Below are positions 43,937 to 53,682 of a stretch of DNA of 64,000 bases, in pieces. A program made the translations under genes and the position numbers. The stretch spans positions 3,243,741 to 3,307,740 of the forward strand of contig NC_015588.1 of NCBI RefSeq assembly GCF_000215105.1, read 5' to 3'. The notes below the pieces were generated by a model. It saw only the letters and a list, made by a program, of their open reading frames with translations, searched no databases and was not told the DNA's origin. Numbering within the stretch: position 1 is the stretch's first letter; each line of letters opens with the position of its first letter. The stretch comes from Isoptericola variabilis 225 (lineage in GTDB: Bacteria; Actinomycetota; Actinomycetes; Actinomycetales; Cellulomonadaceae).

Positions 43937-44056
43937 GTCGTGGCCCGAAAAGCCGTCGACCCCCTCGTGCGGAATACCGCACGATGAGACAGGTTTCACC
44001 AACGTAGGTCGTGCGCAGCGTCGCCCGCGGTCTCACCATCGGCATCCGGAGGGGAC

Positions 44057-45580
44057 ATGGACGGACAGACTCAGGCGGCACCACCGAGCGACAGACCCGT
44101 GGCGACGGACGCACCCGCGCCGGCGCCGGGCACGCGGACCGGGCACGACGACCGCCTCTCGCGCGAGAACTTCCTCGTCGTCGCGCTGCTGCTCGCGTCC
44201 GGGTTCGTCGTCATCCTCAACGAGACGACGATGGGCGTGGCGCTCCCGCCCATCATGGACGAGCTCGGCATCACCGCGTCGACGGGCCAGTGGCTCACGA
44301 CGGCGTTCATGCTCACCATGTCGGTGGTCATCCCGACGACGGGCTGGCTGCTCCAGCGGCTCGGCACGCGCGGCGCGTTCATCCTCGCGATGTCGCTGTT
44401 CAGCGCCGGCACGCTGCTCGCGGCCCTGTCCCCCGGCTTCGGCCTGCTCGTGACCGCGCGCGTCGTCCAGGCGTCCGGCACCGCGATCATGATGCCGCTG
44501 CTCATGACCACGATCATGACCGTCGTGCCGCCGCACCACCGCGGCCGCGTCATGGGCAACGTGTCGCTCGTCATCGCCGTCGCGCCCGCGCTCGGGCCGA
44601 CGATGTCCGGCGCCGTCGTCACCTCGCTCGGCTGGCGCGCGGTCTTCTGGGTCGTGCTGCCGATCGCGCTCGCGGCGCTCACCGTGGGTGCGGTGCTCGT
44701 GCGCGACGTCGCCGACCGGTCGCGGCAACGCCTCGACCTGCTCTCGCTGCTGCTCGCGACCGTCGCGTTCGGCGGGCTCGTCTACGGCCTGTCTGCCCTC
44801 GGCGAGTCCGCGCGGCACGCGATGCCGGTGTCGCCGGCCGTGCCGCTCGGCGTCGGGACGGCGGTGCTCGCCCTGTTCGTGTGGCGCCAGCTCGTGCTCC
44901 AGCGCACCGACGCGGCGCTGCTCGACCTGCGCGTGTTCCGCGCCAAGGGCTTCGCGCTCGGCGTGGGGATCCTGTCGGTGAGCATGATCGCGATGTTCGG
45001 CGCGATCATCCTCATCCCGCTCGTGCTGCAGCAGGCCATGGGGCTCGCGCCGCTCACGAGCGGCCTGGTGCTGCTGCCGGGCGGCCTCGCGATGGGTCTG
45101 CTGGGCCCGGTGGTCGGCAACCTCTACGACAAGGTGGGCCCCCGGCCGCTCGTGCTCCCGGGCGTCGCGGGCGTCGGCGTGTCGATGCTGCTCTTCGCGA
45201 TGCTCACGCCGACGTCGCCCGTCGTCATGGTGCTCGTGGCCAACCTCGCGCTGAGCCTCAGCCTCGCGCTCGTGTTCACGCCGGTGTTCACGACGGCGCT
45301 CGGCGGCCTGCAGCCGCGGCTCTACTCGCACGGTTCCGCCGCGATCAGCACGGTGCAGCAGCTCGCGGGCGCCGCCGGCACGGCGCTGTTCGTCGCGATC
45401 CTCACGCTCCGGGAGGTCGCGCTGCTCGACGGCGGCACCTCGGCCCCGTACGCCCTGACCGGCGGCGCGCGGACCGCGTTCGTCGTCGGCGCCGTCGTCA
45501 TGATCGGTGCGGTGCTCCTCACGACGCGGCTGCGGCGGCCGCCGTCACCCGAGGGCGCGGGCGGCCCGGCCTTCCACTGA
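44057..45580 (+). CDS. DHA2-family (EmrB/QacA-type) drug MFS exporter
   Basis: A 507-residue exporter, probably fourteen membrane segments. VILNETTMGVALPPIMDELG is the DHA2 first-helix motif; GWLLQRLGTRGAFILAMSLF matches motif A, and VVQASGTAIMMPLLMTTI and GNVSLVIAVAPALGPTMSG are motifs B and C of drug antiporters. It uses proton exchange to expel hydrophobic or cationic drugs. GGAGGGG precedes the ATG at 44057. Tandem with the preceding MFS gene but 120 bp away. Confidence 0.9.
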   Translation: MDGQTQAAPPSDRPVATDAPAPAPGTRTGHDDRLSRENFLVVALLLASGFVVILNETTMGVALPPIMDELGITASTGQWLTTAFMLTMSVVIPTTGWLLQRLGTRGAFILAMSLFSAGTLLAALSPGFGLLVTARVVQASGTAIMMPLLMTTIMTVVPPHHRGRVMGNVSLVIAVAPALGPTMSGAVVTSLGWRAVFWVVLPIALAALTVGAVLVRDVADRSRQRLDLLSLLLATVAFGGLVYGLSALGESARHAMPVSPAVPLGVGTAVLALFVWRQLVLQRTDAALLDLRVFRAKGFALGVGILSVSMIAMFGAIILIPLVLQQAMGLAPLTSGLVLLPGGLAMGLLGPVVGNLYDKVGPRPLVLPGVAGVGVSMLLFAMLTPTSPVVMVLVANLALSLSLALVFTPVFTTALGGLQPRLYSHGSAAISTVQQLAGAAGTALFVAILTLREVALLDGGTSAPYALTGGARTAFVVGAVVMIGAVLLTTRLRRPPSPEGAGGPAFH

Positions 45581-45583
45581 GCG

Positions 45584-47062
45584 CTACCCCGCGGAGGAGC
45601 GGGCGGCCCACCACGCCTTGAGCTCGTCGGTCGCCCGCTCCTCACCGAGCGGTCCGTGCTCCATGCGCAGCGCGAGCAGGTGCTTGTACGCCGCGCCGAC
45701 CTCCGGGCCCGGCGGGATGCCGAGGATCGCCATGATCTGCGTGCCGTCGAGGTCCGGGCGGATCGCGTCGATCTCCTCCTGCTCGCGCAGGCGGGCGATG
45801 CGGTTCTCGAGGTCGGTATAGGCGTCGGCCAGGCGCTTGGCCTTGCGCTTGTTGCGCGTCGTCGAGTCGGCGCGCGTGAGCCGGTGCAGCCGCTCGAGCA
45901 GCGGGCCGGCGTCGGTCACGTAGCGGCGCACGGCCGAGTCGGTCCACTGGCCCTCGCCGTACCCGTGGAAGCGCAGGTGCAGCTCGACGAGCCGCGCGAC
46001 GTCCTTGACGACCTGCTTCTCGTACTTGAGCGCCCGCAGCCGCTTGGCGACGAGCTTGGCGCCGACGACCTCGTGGTGGTGGAAGCTGACCCCGCCGCCG
46101 GGCTCGAACCGCCGCGTGGCCGGCTTGCCGACGTCGTGCAGCAGCGACGCGAGGCGCAGCACGAGGTCGGGGCCGGGCACGGGCCCGTCCGGGCCGGTCT
46201 CCTGCGCGATGGCCTGCTCGAGCACCGTGAGCGAGTGCTCGTAGACGTCCTTGTGCCGGTGGTGCTCGTCGATCTCGAGGCGCAGCGCGGGCAGCTCGGG
46301 CAGCACGTGGTCGGCCAGCCCGGAGTCGACGAGCACCTCGAGGCCCGCGCGCGGCGACGGCGCGCAGATGAGCTTGGTCAGCTCGGCCTGGACGCGCTCG
46401 GCCGAGACGATCTCGATGCGCGGCGCCATGTCGACGATCGCCGCGCGCGTCGCCTTGTCGACGCCGAACCCCAGCTGGGCGGCGAACCGCGCGGCGCGCA
46501 GCATGCGCAGCGGGTCGTCGTCGAACGACCGCTCGGGGGCGATCGGCGTGCGCAGCACCCGGCGCGCGAGGTCCTCGAGCCCGCCGAACGGGTCGACGAA
46601 CGTCAGCTCGGGCAGGCGTACCGCCATGGCGTTCACGGTGAAGTCGCGGCGCGAGAGGTCGCCCTCGAGCGTGTCGCCGAACGCGACCACAGGCTTGCGC
46701 GACGCGGGGTCGTACTCGTCGCTGCGGTACGTCGTGACCTCGACGACGACGTCGGCCTCCGCGTCCTCGCCGCGCCCGCGGGCGAAGCGGCGCGCCCCGA
46801 TGGTGCCGAACTCCTTGCCGATGTCCCAGTGCGCGTCGCCCCAGCGGGACAGGAGCGCCTGCGTCTCGTCGGGCGTGGCCGACGTCGCGAAGTCGAGGTC
46901 GTTGCTCGCGCGGCCCAGGAACGCGTCCCGGACGGGGCCGCCGACGAGCGCGAGCTCGTGACCGGCGGACCGGAACACCTCGCCCAGCTCGATGGCGGCG
47001 GGGGCGAGCTCGGTCAGCACGGCGAGGGCGCGGCGCAGCAGGTCCTGCTCAGGGGTCGACAC
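45584..47062 (-). CDS. CCA tRNA nucleotidyltransferase
   Basis: A 492-residue enzyme that adds or repairs the 3-prime CCA of tRNAs. The class II nucleotidyltransferase core has LVGGPVRDAFLGRASNDLDF (two catalytic Asp) and SRRDFTVNAMAV. PFGGLEDLARRVLRTP and DDPLRMLRAARFAAQLGF continue the head and neck. An HD domain follows in the middle (LLHDVGKPATR, HHHEVVGAK), common in this subgroup. The GTG at 47062 was used. Divergent from the nudix gene, the conserved actinobacterial order near the origin. Confidence 0.95.
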   Translation of the reverse strand: MSTPEQDLLRRALAVLTELAPAAIELGEVFRSAGHELALVGGPVRDAFLGRASNDLDFATSATPDETQALLSRWGDAHWDIGKEFGTIGARRFARGRGEDAEADVVVEVTTYRSDEYDPASRKPVVAFGDTLEGDLSRRDFTVNAMAVRLPELTFVDPFGGLEDLARRVLRTPIAPERSFDDDPLRMLRAARFAAQLGFGVDKATRAAIVDMAPRIEIVSAERVQAELTKLICAPSPRAGLEVLVDSGLADHVLPELPALRLEIDEHHRHKDVYEHSLTVLEQAIAQETGPDGPVPGPDLVLRLASLLHDVGKPATRRFEPGGGVSFHHHEVVGAKLVAKRLRALKYEKQVVKDVARLVELHLRFHGYGEGQWTDSAVRRYVTDAGPLLERLHRLTRADSTTRNKRKAKRLADAYTDLENRIARLREQEEIDAIRPDLDGTQIMAILGIPPGPEVGAAYKHLLALRMEHGPLGEERATDELKAWWAARSSAG

Positions 47063-47154
47063 GGCGTCCCATCCTCCCAGATGCCCGCCGTCCGGGCGAT
47101 CCTCGGCCGCGGGGTGTGACGGAGGGCATGCGCGTTCTCGGTAGGGTGGGCGGT

Positions 47155-47766
47155 ATGTCTTCCCCGGTACCGGCGAGCGGCCGCCCCGAGCGCCGCCGTG
47201 CCGTGCCGGTCCCCCTCCCGCCGGGCGGGCACCCGCTCAAGGTCGACCCGGCGCGCCTCCACCCCGGCCCGGACGGCCACGGGGGCACCGTCGCTCCGCC
47301 CGCTCCGTCGCTGCCGATCGTCGAGGAGACGTCGGCGGGCGGCCTCGTGGTCGAGAGGACCCGCGACGGCCTGCGCGCCGCCGTCATCGTGCGCCGCAAC
47401 CGCGGCGGCCGGCTCGAGTGGTGCCTCCCGAAGGGCCACCTCGAGGGCTCCGAGACGCCGGCCGAGGCGGCCGTGCGCGAGATCCGCGAGGAGACGGGCA
47501 TCCGCGGGACGATCCGGGCCGAGCTGGGCGTCATCGACTACTGGTTCACCGGGGAGGACCGTCGCGTCCACAAGGTCGTGCACCACTTCCTGCTCCGGTC
47601 GGAGGGTGGCGTCATCAGCGCCGACGGCGACCCGGACCGCGAGGCGGAGGACGCCCTGTGGGTCGCGGTCGACGAGCTGCCGCAACGGCTGTCCTACCCC
47701 AACGAGCAACATCTGGCGGTGACCGCCCAGCAAGTGCTGGCCCGGAACCCCGGTCTCGTGGGGTGA
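47155..47766 (+). CDS. NUDIX hydrolase
   Basis: A 203-residue hydrolase. The nudix box is complete: GHLEGSETPAEAAVREIREE followed by TGI, giving Gx5Ex7REuxEExGu. A Pro-rich, basic N-terminal extension of ~55 residues precedes the domain. It should cleave a nucleoside diphosphate-linked compound. I chose the ATG at 47155 because TAGGGT (47142-47147) lies 7 bp upstream, implying a leaderless message; the frame is open from 47116. First gene of a run with the DUF6049-type protein, murJ and the pseudokinase. Confidence 0.92.
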   Translation: MSSPVPASGRPERRRAVPVPLPPGGHPLKVDPARLHPGPDGHGGTVAPPAPSLPIVEETSAGGLVVERTRDGLRAAVIVRRNRGGRLEWCLPKGHLEGSETPAEAAVREIREETGIRGTIRAELGVIDYWFTGEDRRVHKVVHHFLLRSEGGVISADGDPDREAEDALWVAVDELPQRLSYPNEQHLAVTAQQVLARNPGLVG

Positions 47767-47773
47767 GGCGGCG

Positions 47774-49966
47774 GTGAGCTCGTCGGTGCCTCGTCTCCTG
47801 CGCGCCCTCGTGGCGCTGGGGGTCCCGGTCGCGACGCTGCTCGGGCCGCTCGCGGCGCTCCCCGCGGCGGGAGCCGAGCCGCGGGCGGCCGTGACGACGT
47901 CGGCCCACGACGGCGTCACGGTCGAGCTCGTCTCGTCGACCCCGACGGTGGCCGGCCCCGGCGACACCGTCCGCGTCACCGTCCGCGTCACGAACGAGGG
48001 CCCCGAGCCGGTCGAGGACCTCGACGTCGACCTCGGGGCCGGGTGGCGCCCCGTGACGTCGCGCGAGGCCCTCGCGCGCTGGGCCGACGAGGAGTCGAAC
48101 CGCACGGCGGGCACGCGGCAGGCGACCGAGACGGTCGAGGCGGTCCCGCCCGGCGGCTCGGCCGACGTCACGCTCGAGATGGACGTCGACGCCGACCTGC
48201 AGCTGCGCTCCGACGCACCCTGGGGTCCGCGTCAGATGTCGGTCGCGGTCCGCGACGCCGAGGGCACCGCCGACGTGCTGCACACGTTCTTCCTCTTCGA
48301 CCCCGTCGACGGCACGGGCCCGGCGTCGCCGCCCGCCGAGATCCGCCTCAGCGTCCTGGCGCCGGTGACCGGCCCCCCGCTCGACCCGGCCGACCCGGAG
48401 GCCTACGCGGCCGGCGTGGACGTGCTCACGGCGCCGGGCGGCGGCCTCGCGGGCACGCTCGACCTCGCGGTGCCCGACGGCGGAGGCCCGGCCGTGTCGC
48501 TCGCGGTCGACCCCGCGGTGGTCGCCACCGCGGCGTCGTCGGACGACACCGAGACGCTCGCGTGGGCCGACGCGATCAGCGGTACCGGCACCTCGGCGGG
48601 CCCCGCGCCCGACGTCGTGACCCTCCCCGCGCTCGACCCCGACCTCGGGGCGCTCGCGCACGCGGGCCTGAGCGACGACGGCATCGCCGCGGCCGCGAAC
48701 CCCGAGCTCGGCGTCGGCGGGTGGGAGCCCCCGTCGGCGTGGTCGACGTCGCTCGCGTGGCCCGTCGGGGCGCCCGACGTCGAGACCCTCGGTGCCGCGC
48801 GCGCCGCGGGCGCCGACCACGTGCTCGTCCCGGACGGGCTCGAGACCCGCGGCGGAACCGCCGCGACCGCGCTCGCCCGCGTGGAGACGCCGCGCGGGCC
48901 GGTCTCCGCAGTGGTCGCCGACCCGTCCCTGTCCACGGCCCTGGCGGCCGCCGCGACCCGCGGCGCCGGCCCCACGCTCGCCGACGCCCGCCGCCTGCTC
49001 GCCGACACCGCGGTGCTGGCCAACCAGGCCGCGGCCCGCGTGCTCGCCCAGGGCGGCCCGGACGGCGAGCCCGTGCACGTCGTCGCCGCCATGCCGCGCG
49101 ACTGGGCGCCGGACCCGGCCGCGATGCGCTCCCTGCTCGAGGAGCTCGAGGCGAGCGGCTGGGTCGACGTGGTGCCCTTCACCGACCTGCTCGACCGCCC
49201 GGCGCCCCGGGTCGAGGGGGAGCCGCTCCCGGGGTCGGAGCCGGACGCCGCCGAGCTCGACCCCGCGACCGTGCGCCGGCTCGCGGACGCGCGCGCCGCC
49301 GTCGACGCGTACGCGAGCGTCGCCGCCGAGCCGGCCACGCTCGCGGGCGGGATCGACGCGGCCCTCACCGCGCCGCTCGCGGTCGCGTACCGCTCGGCGC
49401 CCGACGCGCGCGGCACCGCCGTCGAGTCCGCGCTGGCCCGCGCCGACGAGCTCCGCGCCGGGCTGAGCGTCGTCCCGCGCGGGACGCCGACGCTCATCTC
49501 GGACACCGGGGACCTGCCCGTGCGCGTCCGCAACGACCTGCCCGTCGACGCGACGGTCACCGTCGTGCTGCGCCCGGACGACCCGCGGCTCGTCGTCGAG
49601 GACCGGCCGACCGTCGTCGTCCCCGCCGAGAGCGCGGTCGACGTGCCCGTACGGGTCCGCGCGATCGGCTCGGGCGACGTCGGCATCCGCGTGGAGGTCC
49701 TCGCGCCCAGCGGCACGCCGGTGCTCCAGCCGACGTCGTTCGAGGTGCGCGTGCGCGCCGGCTGGGAGACCGTCGGGACCGCGGTCGTCGCCGCGGCGAT
49801 CGGGCTGCTGTTCGTGGGCGGGATCTGGCGTACCGTACGGCGCGGCCGGTCCGCGCGTCGCACCACGGGCGAGCGGGTGGCCCCGGCGCCCACCGAGGCC
49901 CCCGCGACCGCCCCCACGCCGGTGGTGCCGCCCCGCCAGAGCCAACCGGAGGACCACACCGCATGA
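47774..49966 (+). CDS. Secreted DUF6049-type protein
   Basis: A 730-residue envelope protein. Signal peptide ~1-33, then an extracellular region with NEW3-like beta segments (VRVTVRVTNEGPEPVEDLDV near 55-75 and TVVVPAESAVDVPVRVRAIG near 610). A membrane helix near 675-695 and a basic, Pro-rich cytoplasmic tail end the protein. The family is found in actinobacteria between a nudix gene and murJ, so a link to lipid II or wall assembly is inferred. The GTG at 47774 is 7 bp after the nudix stop, and the gene's stop overlaps murJ by four bases. Function not known. Confidence 0.85.
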   Translation: MSSSVPRLLRALVALGVPVATLLGPLAALPAAGAEPRAAVTTSAHDGVTVELVSSTPTVAGPGDTVRVTVRVTNEGPEPVEDLDVDLGAGWRPVTSREALARWADEESNRTAGTRQATETVEAVPPGGSADVTLEMDVDADLQLRSDAPWGPRQMSVAVRDAEGTADVLHTFFLFDPVDGTGPASPPAEIRLSVLAPVTGPPLDPADPEAYAAGVDVLTAPGGGLAGTLDLAVPDGGGPAVSLAVDPAVVATAASSDDTETLAWADAISGTGTSAGPAPDVVTLPALDPDLGALAHAGLSDDGIAAAANPELGVGGWEPPSAWSTSLAWPVGAPDVETLGAARAAGADHVLVPDGLETRGGTAATALARVETPRGPVSAVVADPSLSTALAAAATRGAGPTLADARRLLADTAVLANQAAARVLAQGGPDGEPVHVVAAMPRDWAPDPAAMRSLLEELEASGWVDVVPFTDLLDRPAPRVEGEPLPGSEPDAAELDPATVRRLADARAAVDAYASVAAEPATLAGGIDAALTAPLAVAYRSAPDARGTAVESALARADELRAGLSVVPRGTPTLISDTGDLPVRVRNDLPVDATVTVVLRPDDPRLVVEDRPTVVVPAESAVDVPVRVRAIGSGDVGIRVEVLAPSGTPVLQPTSFEVRVRAGWETVGTAVVAAAIGLLFVGGIWRTVRRGRSARRTTGERVAPAPTEAPATAPTPVVPPRQSQPEDHTA

Positions 49967-51651
49967 GCGACAACCCCGCCGCGGACGGCGCGACCGAGAC
50001 CGGCGCGCCGTCGGCACCCGAGCGCGCGAGCCTCGGACGCAGCTCGCTCGCGATGTCGCTGGGCACCGCCGCGTCGCGCGCGTCGGGGCTCGTGCGCACG
50101 ATGCTGCTCGTCGGCTGCGTCGGCACGCTGGGCACGGTCGCCGACGCGTTCGACATCGCGAACAAGCTGCCCAACATGCTGTTCGCGCTCATCGCCGCGG
50201 GCGTCCTGCAGTCGGTGCTCGTGCCGCAGATCCTCAAGGCGATGCAGGCGCACAACGCGCAGGAGCGGCTCGACAAGCTGCTCAGCATCTCCGGGCTCGG
50301 CCTGCTCGTCGGCACGGTCGTGCTGGTCGCGGCGGCGCCCGTCGTCGTCCACCTGTACACGCTGCGCGAGGCGTGGACGCCCGAGGCGCGGCAGCTCGCG
50401 ACCGTGTTCGCCCTGTGGTGCCTGCCGCAGGTGTTCTTCTACGGCCTGTACACGCTGCTCGGCCAGGTGCTCAACGCGCGCGGCCGGTTCGCGGCGTACG
50501 GGTGGGCGCCCGTCGCGAACAACGTGGTCTCGCTGATCGGCTTCGGGGCGTTCCTCGTCGTCTTCGGACGGGCACCCGAGGGCGGGATGAACGACCTCGG
50601 CGACTGGACGACGACGCAGACCGTGCTGCTCGGCGCCACGGCCACGCTCGGCATCGCCGTGCAGGCGCTGCTGCTCATCGTGCCGCTGCGCCGCTCGGGG
50701 TTCACGTGGCGGTTCCGCCTCGGCCTGCGCGGCATCGGCCTGCGCTCGGCGGGCAAGGTCGTCGGGTGGACGCTCGGGGCGGTCGCGCTCGAGCAGGTCG
50801 GCGTCTGGTACATGACGAACATGCTCGGCGGCGCGGGGCGCGCCGGGTCCGACGCGGGCGAGGCCGTCGCCGGAAACTTCGCGTACACCAACGCGATGAC
50901 GATCTACCTGCTGCCGCACTCTCTCGTCGTGGTCTCGATCGTGACCGTGCTCTTCCCGCGCATGACCGCCGCGGTGCACCGCGGCGACCTCGACGCCGTC
51001 CGCCGCGACATGTCGGTCGGGCTGCGGTCGGCGGGCGTCTTCTCCGTGTTCTCGGCGGCGGCGCTGCTCGTGCTCGCCCAGCCGCTCACCCGCTCGCTCC
51101 TGCCGATCGCCGGCGAGGAGGACGTCGCGGCCGTCGCGCCGATCCTCCAGGCCATGGCGCTCGGCGTCGTGGGGCTCGGTGCGACCGTCATGGTGCGCCG
51201 CATGTACTTCGCGTTCGAGGACGGGCGCAGCATCTTCGTCATCCAGGTGATCGCGACCGCGACGTTCGTCGCCGCGCTCGTCGTCGCCGGCCTCACGCTG
51301 CCCGTCGATGCGTGGGCGATCGCCGCGGGCGGCGCCTACGCGCTGTCGACGTGGATCTCGGTGCTGCTGCGCATCCGCGGCATGCGGCGCAAGCTCCACG
51401 GCATCGACGGGCACCGGGTGCTGCGGCTCTACGTCCGCGCCGGGCTCGCCGCGGCGGTCGCGGGCGGGCTCGGGTGGCTCGTGGTGCGGCTCATGGACGG
51501 GTACGACGTCGCGTCGTGGCCGCACGCCCTCGGGGCGACCGCGGCGGCCGGCGTCGTCATGACGGTGGTCTACCTCGCGGGCCTCAAGCTGCTGCGCGTG
51601 CGCGAGCTCGACGACGCGCTGGCACCGATCCTGCGGCGCGTCAAGCGATGA
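49963..51651 (+). CDS. murJ: Lipid II flippase MurJ (MviN)
   Basis: A 562-residue MOP-superfamily membrane protein that flips lipid II across the membrane. LGTAASRASGLVRTMLLVGCVG and DAFDIANKLPNMLFALIAAG near the start are conserved MurJ stretches. ALWCLPQVFFYGLYTLLGQVLNA and LFPRMTAAVHRGDL occur later. About fourteen membrane segments are predicted. Translationally coupled to the DUF6049-type gene and followed 58 bp later by the pseudokinase gene, the FhaA/MviN-linked arrangement known from mycobacteria. Confidence 0.95.
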   Translation: MSDNPAADGATETGAPSAPERASLGRSSLAMSLGTAASRASGLVRTMLLVGCVGTLGTVADAFDIANKLPNMLFALIAAGVLQSVLVPQILKAMQAHNAQERLDKLLSISGLGLLVGTVVLVAAAPVVVHLYTLREAWTPEARQLATVFALWCLPQVFFYGLYTLLGQVLNARGRFAAYGWAPVANNVVSLIGFGAFLVVFGRAPEGGMNDLGDWTTTQTVLLGATATLGIAVQALLLIVPLRRSGFTWRFRLGLRGIGLRSAGKVVGWTLGAVALEQVGVWYMTNMLGGAGRAGSDAGEAVAGNFAYTNAMTIYLLPHSLVVVSIVTVLFPRMTAAVHRGDLDAVRRDMSVGLRSAGVFSVFSAAALLVLAQPLTRSLLPIAGEEDVAAVAPILQAMALGVVGLGATVMVRRMYFAFEDGRSIFVIQVIATATFVAALVVAGLTLPVDAWAIAAGGAYALSTWISVLLRIRGMRRKLHGIDGHRVLRLYVRAGLAAAVAGGLGWLVVRLMDGYDVASWPHALGATAAAGVVMTVVYLAGLKLLRVRELDDALAPILRRVKR

Positions 51652-51709
51652 CGGCCCGCCCGTACGATGGTCGGACGGACGCCCCGTCCCGACCCACCGA
51701 GGAGGCCAG

Positions 51710-53584
51710 GTGACCACCGCACAGCCCGGAACCGTCGTGGTCGACCGCTACCGGCTGGACCGGCCCGCCGCGACCGACCTCGCGGCCGCCGAGGCCTGGG
51801 AGGCGCACGACCAGATCCTGGACCGGCCCGTCCGCGTCACCTTCGCCGCCGGGCCCAACGCCCCGGCCGCGCTCGACGCCGCGCGCCGGGCCGCGCTCGT
51901 CGCGGACCCGCGCCTGTCGCGCGTGCTCGACGTCGGCAGCCTCGACCTGGGCACGGGGCCGCAGGCGTACGTCATCACCGAGCCCTACACGGGGTCGTCG
52001 CTGACCGAGATCGTCTCGGGCGGTCTCGTGGACCCGCAGCAGGCCCGTGCCGTCGTGGGCGAGGCCGCCGCCGCGCTCGAGACCGCGCGCCGCCGCGGCG
52101 TCCACCACCTCGTGCTGCGGCCCGAGGCGGTGCGCGTCGACGGGCACCGGGTCGTCGTGACCGGGCTCGGGCTCGACGCCGGCCTCGCGGGCGTCGAGAT
52201 GTCCGGCGACGACGCCGCCGCGGCGGACGCCCGGGCGCTCGTCGCGCTCGCCTACTACGCGCTCACCGCGCGCTGGCCCGGCGAGAGCCTCGACCAGCCC
52301 TGGATCGCGCCCGACGCCGTCCGGCCGCTGCCCGCCCAGACCGACGCGTCCGGCGTCGTGCCCGTCTCGACGCTCGTGCCGCACGTCGACGCCGAGCTCG
52401 ACGCGCTCGTGCGCCGCACCTTCGCGGGCGACGGGTCCGAGGCCCCGTCGACGCCGGCCGAGGTCGTCGACGCGCTCGAGCCGTGGGGCGAGGTGTCGGT
52501 CGTCGCCGCGCTGCCGGGCTTCGTCCAGCCGCCCGCCGAGCAGCCCGTGCGCTCCTCCGTGCTCGGCACGCAGGCACCGGGCATGTCGCGACCCGGCACG
52601 CCGCCGCCCGCTCCCCCGGTCCGCCGGCCGCACTCGGGCCGCATCGCGCGCGCGGCAGCCGTCGGCGCGGGGGGCGGGTACGCCGCGGGCCAGGTGCAGG
52701 CTCCCGGGGCGCCGGGCGCCCCCGTGCCGCCAGCGCCCGCGGGTGACCCCGCGGCGACGCAGGCGTACGGGCACCCGCACGGGGCGGGTCCCGTCCCGAC
52801 CGCCTACGCGGCCGGCGCGGGCGCGTACCCGCCCGCGGCGTACGCCGCCCCGCCCGTGACCGGGCCGCAGCCTGCCGCGCCCCCGCAGGGCCCCGGCACG
52901 CACCCGGAGACCGGTGGCTTCGCCACGACGCCGGTGCCGCGGCGCAAGGGCGTGAACCCGACGCCCATCGTCCTCGGCCTCGTCATCGTGGGCGTCATCG
53001 CCGGCGCGCTGTGGGCCGTGGGCCAGGCGCTCGCCCCGTTCGAGCCCGCGATCGAGACGAACCCGACCCCCACGGTCGCCGCCGAGCCCACGGGCGAGGC
53101 CGAGCAGGCGGAGGGCGAGGGTTCGCCGACACCGGAGGAGACCGAGGAGCCGGTCCGGCCCGTGATCGAGTCGGGCGACCAGCTCGACCCGCTCGTCGAC
53201 GGCGACGGCGAGCACCCCGAGGCCGTCGAGCTGGCCTACGACGCCGACCCGTCGACGTTCTGGTACACCCGGACGTACCGCAACAACCCGGTGTGGGGCG
53301 GCTTCAAGACCGGCGCCGGCTACGTCGTCAACCTGCGCGAGCCCGCGCCCGTCACGACGATCCAGCTCAACACGAACTCGACCGGCGGCCGGTGGGAGAT
53401 CCGCGCGACGACGGCCGAGGACCCGCAGGGCGGCACGCTCCTCGGCGAGGGCCAGTTCTCGGAGGTGACCGAGCTCAAGCTCGAGCAGCCCGAGGTGCTC
53501 ACGTCGTTCGTCATCTGGATCACCGAGCTGCCCCAGAGCCAGGGCGAGTACCGCCTCGAGCTCAACGAGATCGTCGTGTCGTGA
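51710..53584 (+). CDS. MurJ-linked pseudokinase with membrane helix and extracellular discoidin-like domain
   Basis: A 624-residue protein. Residues ~8-260 follow a Ser/Thr kinase fold, but key residues are gone: the VAIK lysine region is VRVTFAA, HRDLKPEN is HHLVLRPEAV and no DFG appears (VTGLGLDAG). A disordered Pro/Gly/Ala linker (~270-405) leads to a membrane helix (VLGLVIVGVIAGALWAVG, ~424-442). An acidic stretch and a beta domain follow (DPSTFWYTRTYRNNPVWGG, near 515), resembling discoidin-type binding modules. It should act as a scaffold regulating MurJ, as the MviN pseudokinase part does in Mycobacterium. GAGGAGG precedes the GTG at 51710. Confidence 0.88.
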   Translation: MTTAQPGTVVVDRYRLDRPAATDLAAAEAWEAHDQILDRPVRVTFAAGPNAPAALDAARRAALVADPRLSRVLDVGSLDLGTGPQAYVITEPYTGSSLTEIVSGGLVDPQQARAVVGEAAAALETARRRGVHHLVLRPEAVRVDGHRVVVTGLGLDAGLAGVEMSGDDAAAADARALVALAYYALTARWPGESLDQPWIAPDAVRPLPAQTDASGVVPVSTLVPHVDAELDALVRRTFAGDGSEAPSTPAEVVDALEPWGEVSVVAALPGFVQPPAEQPVRSSVLGTQAPGMSRPGTPPPAPPVRRPHSGRIARAAAVGAGGGYAAGQVQAPGAPGAPVPPAPAGDPAATQAYGHPHGAGPVPTAYAAGAGAYPPAAYAAPPVTGPQPAAPPQGPGTHPETGGFATTPVPRRKGVNPTPIVLGLVIVGVIAGALWAVGQALAPFEPAIETNPTPTVAAEPTGEAEQAEGEGSPTPEETEEPVRPVIESGDQLDPLVDGDGEHPEAVELAYDADPSTFWYTRTYRNNPVWGGFKTGAGYVVNLREPAPVTTIQLNTNSTGGRWEIRATTAEDPQGGTLLGEGQFSEVTELKLEQPEVLTSFVIWITELPQSQGEYRLELNEIVVS

Positions 53585-53605
53585 GACGGCTCGCGCGCTC
53601 GCGGG

Positions 53606-53631
53606 GGAACATCGAATAGTGTCGATGTGTT
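53606..53631 (+). promoter_or_regulatory. SigR/SigH-type promoter of trxBA
   Basis: GGAAC (53606-53610, within GGGGGAAC), an 18-bp spacer and GTT (53629-53631) match the known disulfide-stress sigma factor pattern GGAA(T/C)-N18-GTT. The spacer also contains an inverted repeat, ACATCGA-N6-TCGATGT (53609-53628). The trxB start is 52 bp further on. Confidence 0.65.
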
Positions 53632-53682
53632 GAGGCGAACGGCCGGACTCTCCGGCCACCGACCAGTACTGCAGGAGTGAAC

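Noticed and set aside
43937..44056. Possible small gene or RNA between the two MFS genes
   Set aside because: No conserved frame or structured RNA signature seen; likely just the promoter and leader of the second exporter gene.
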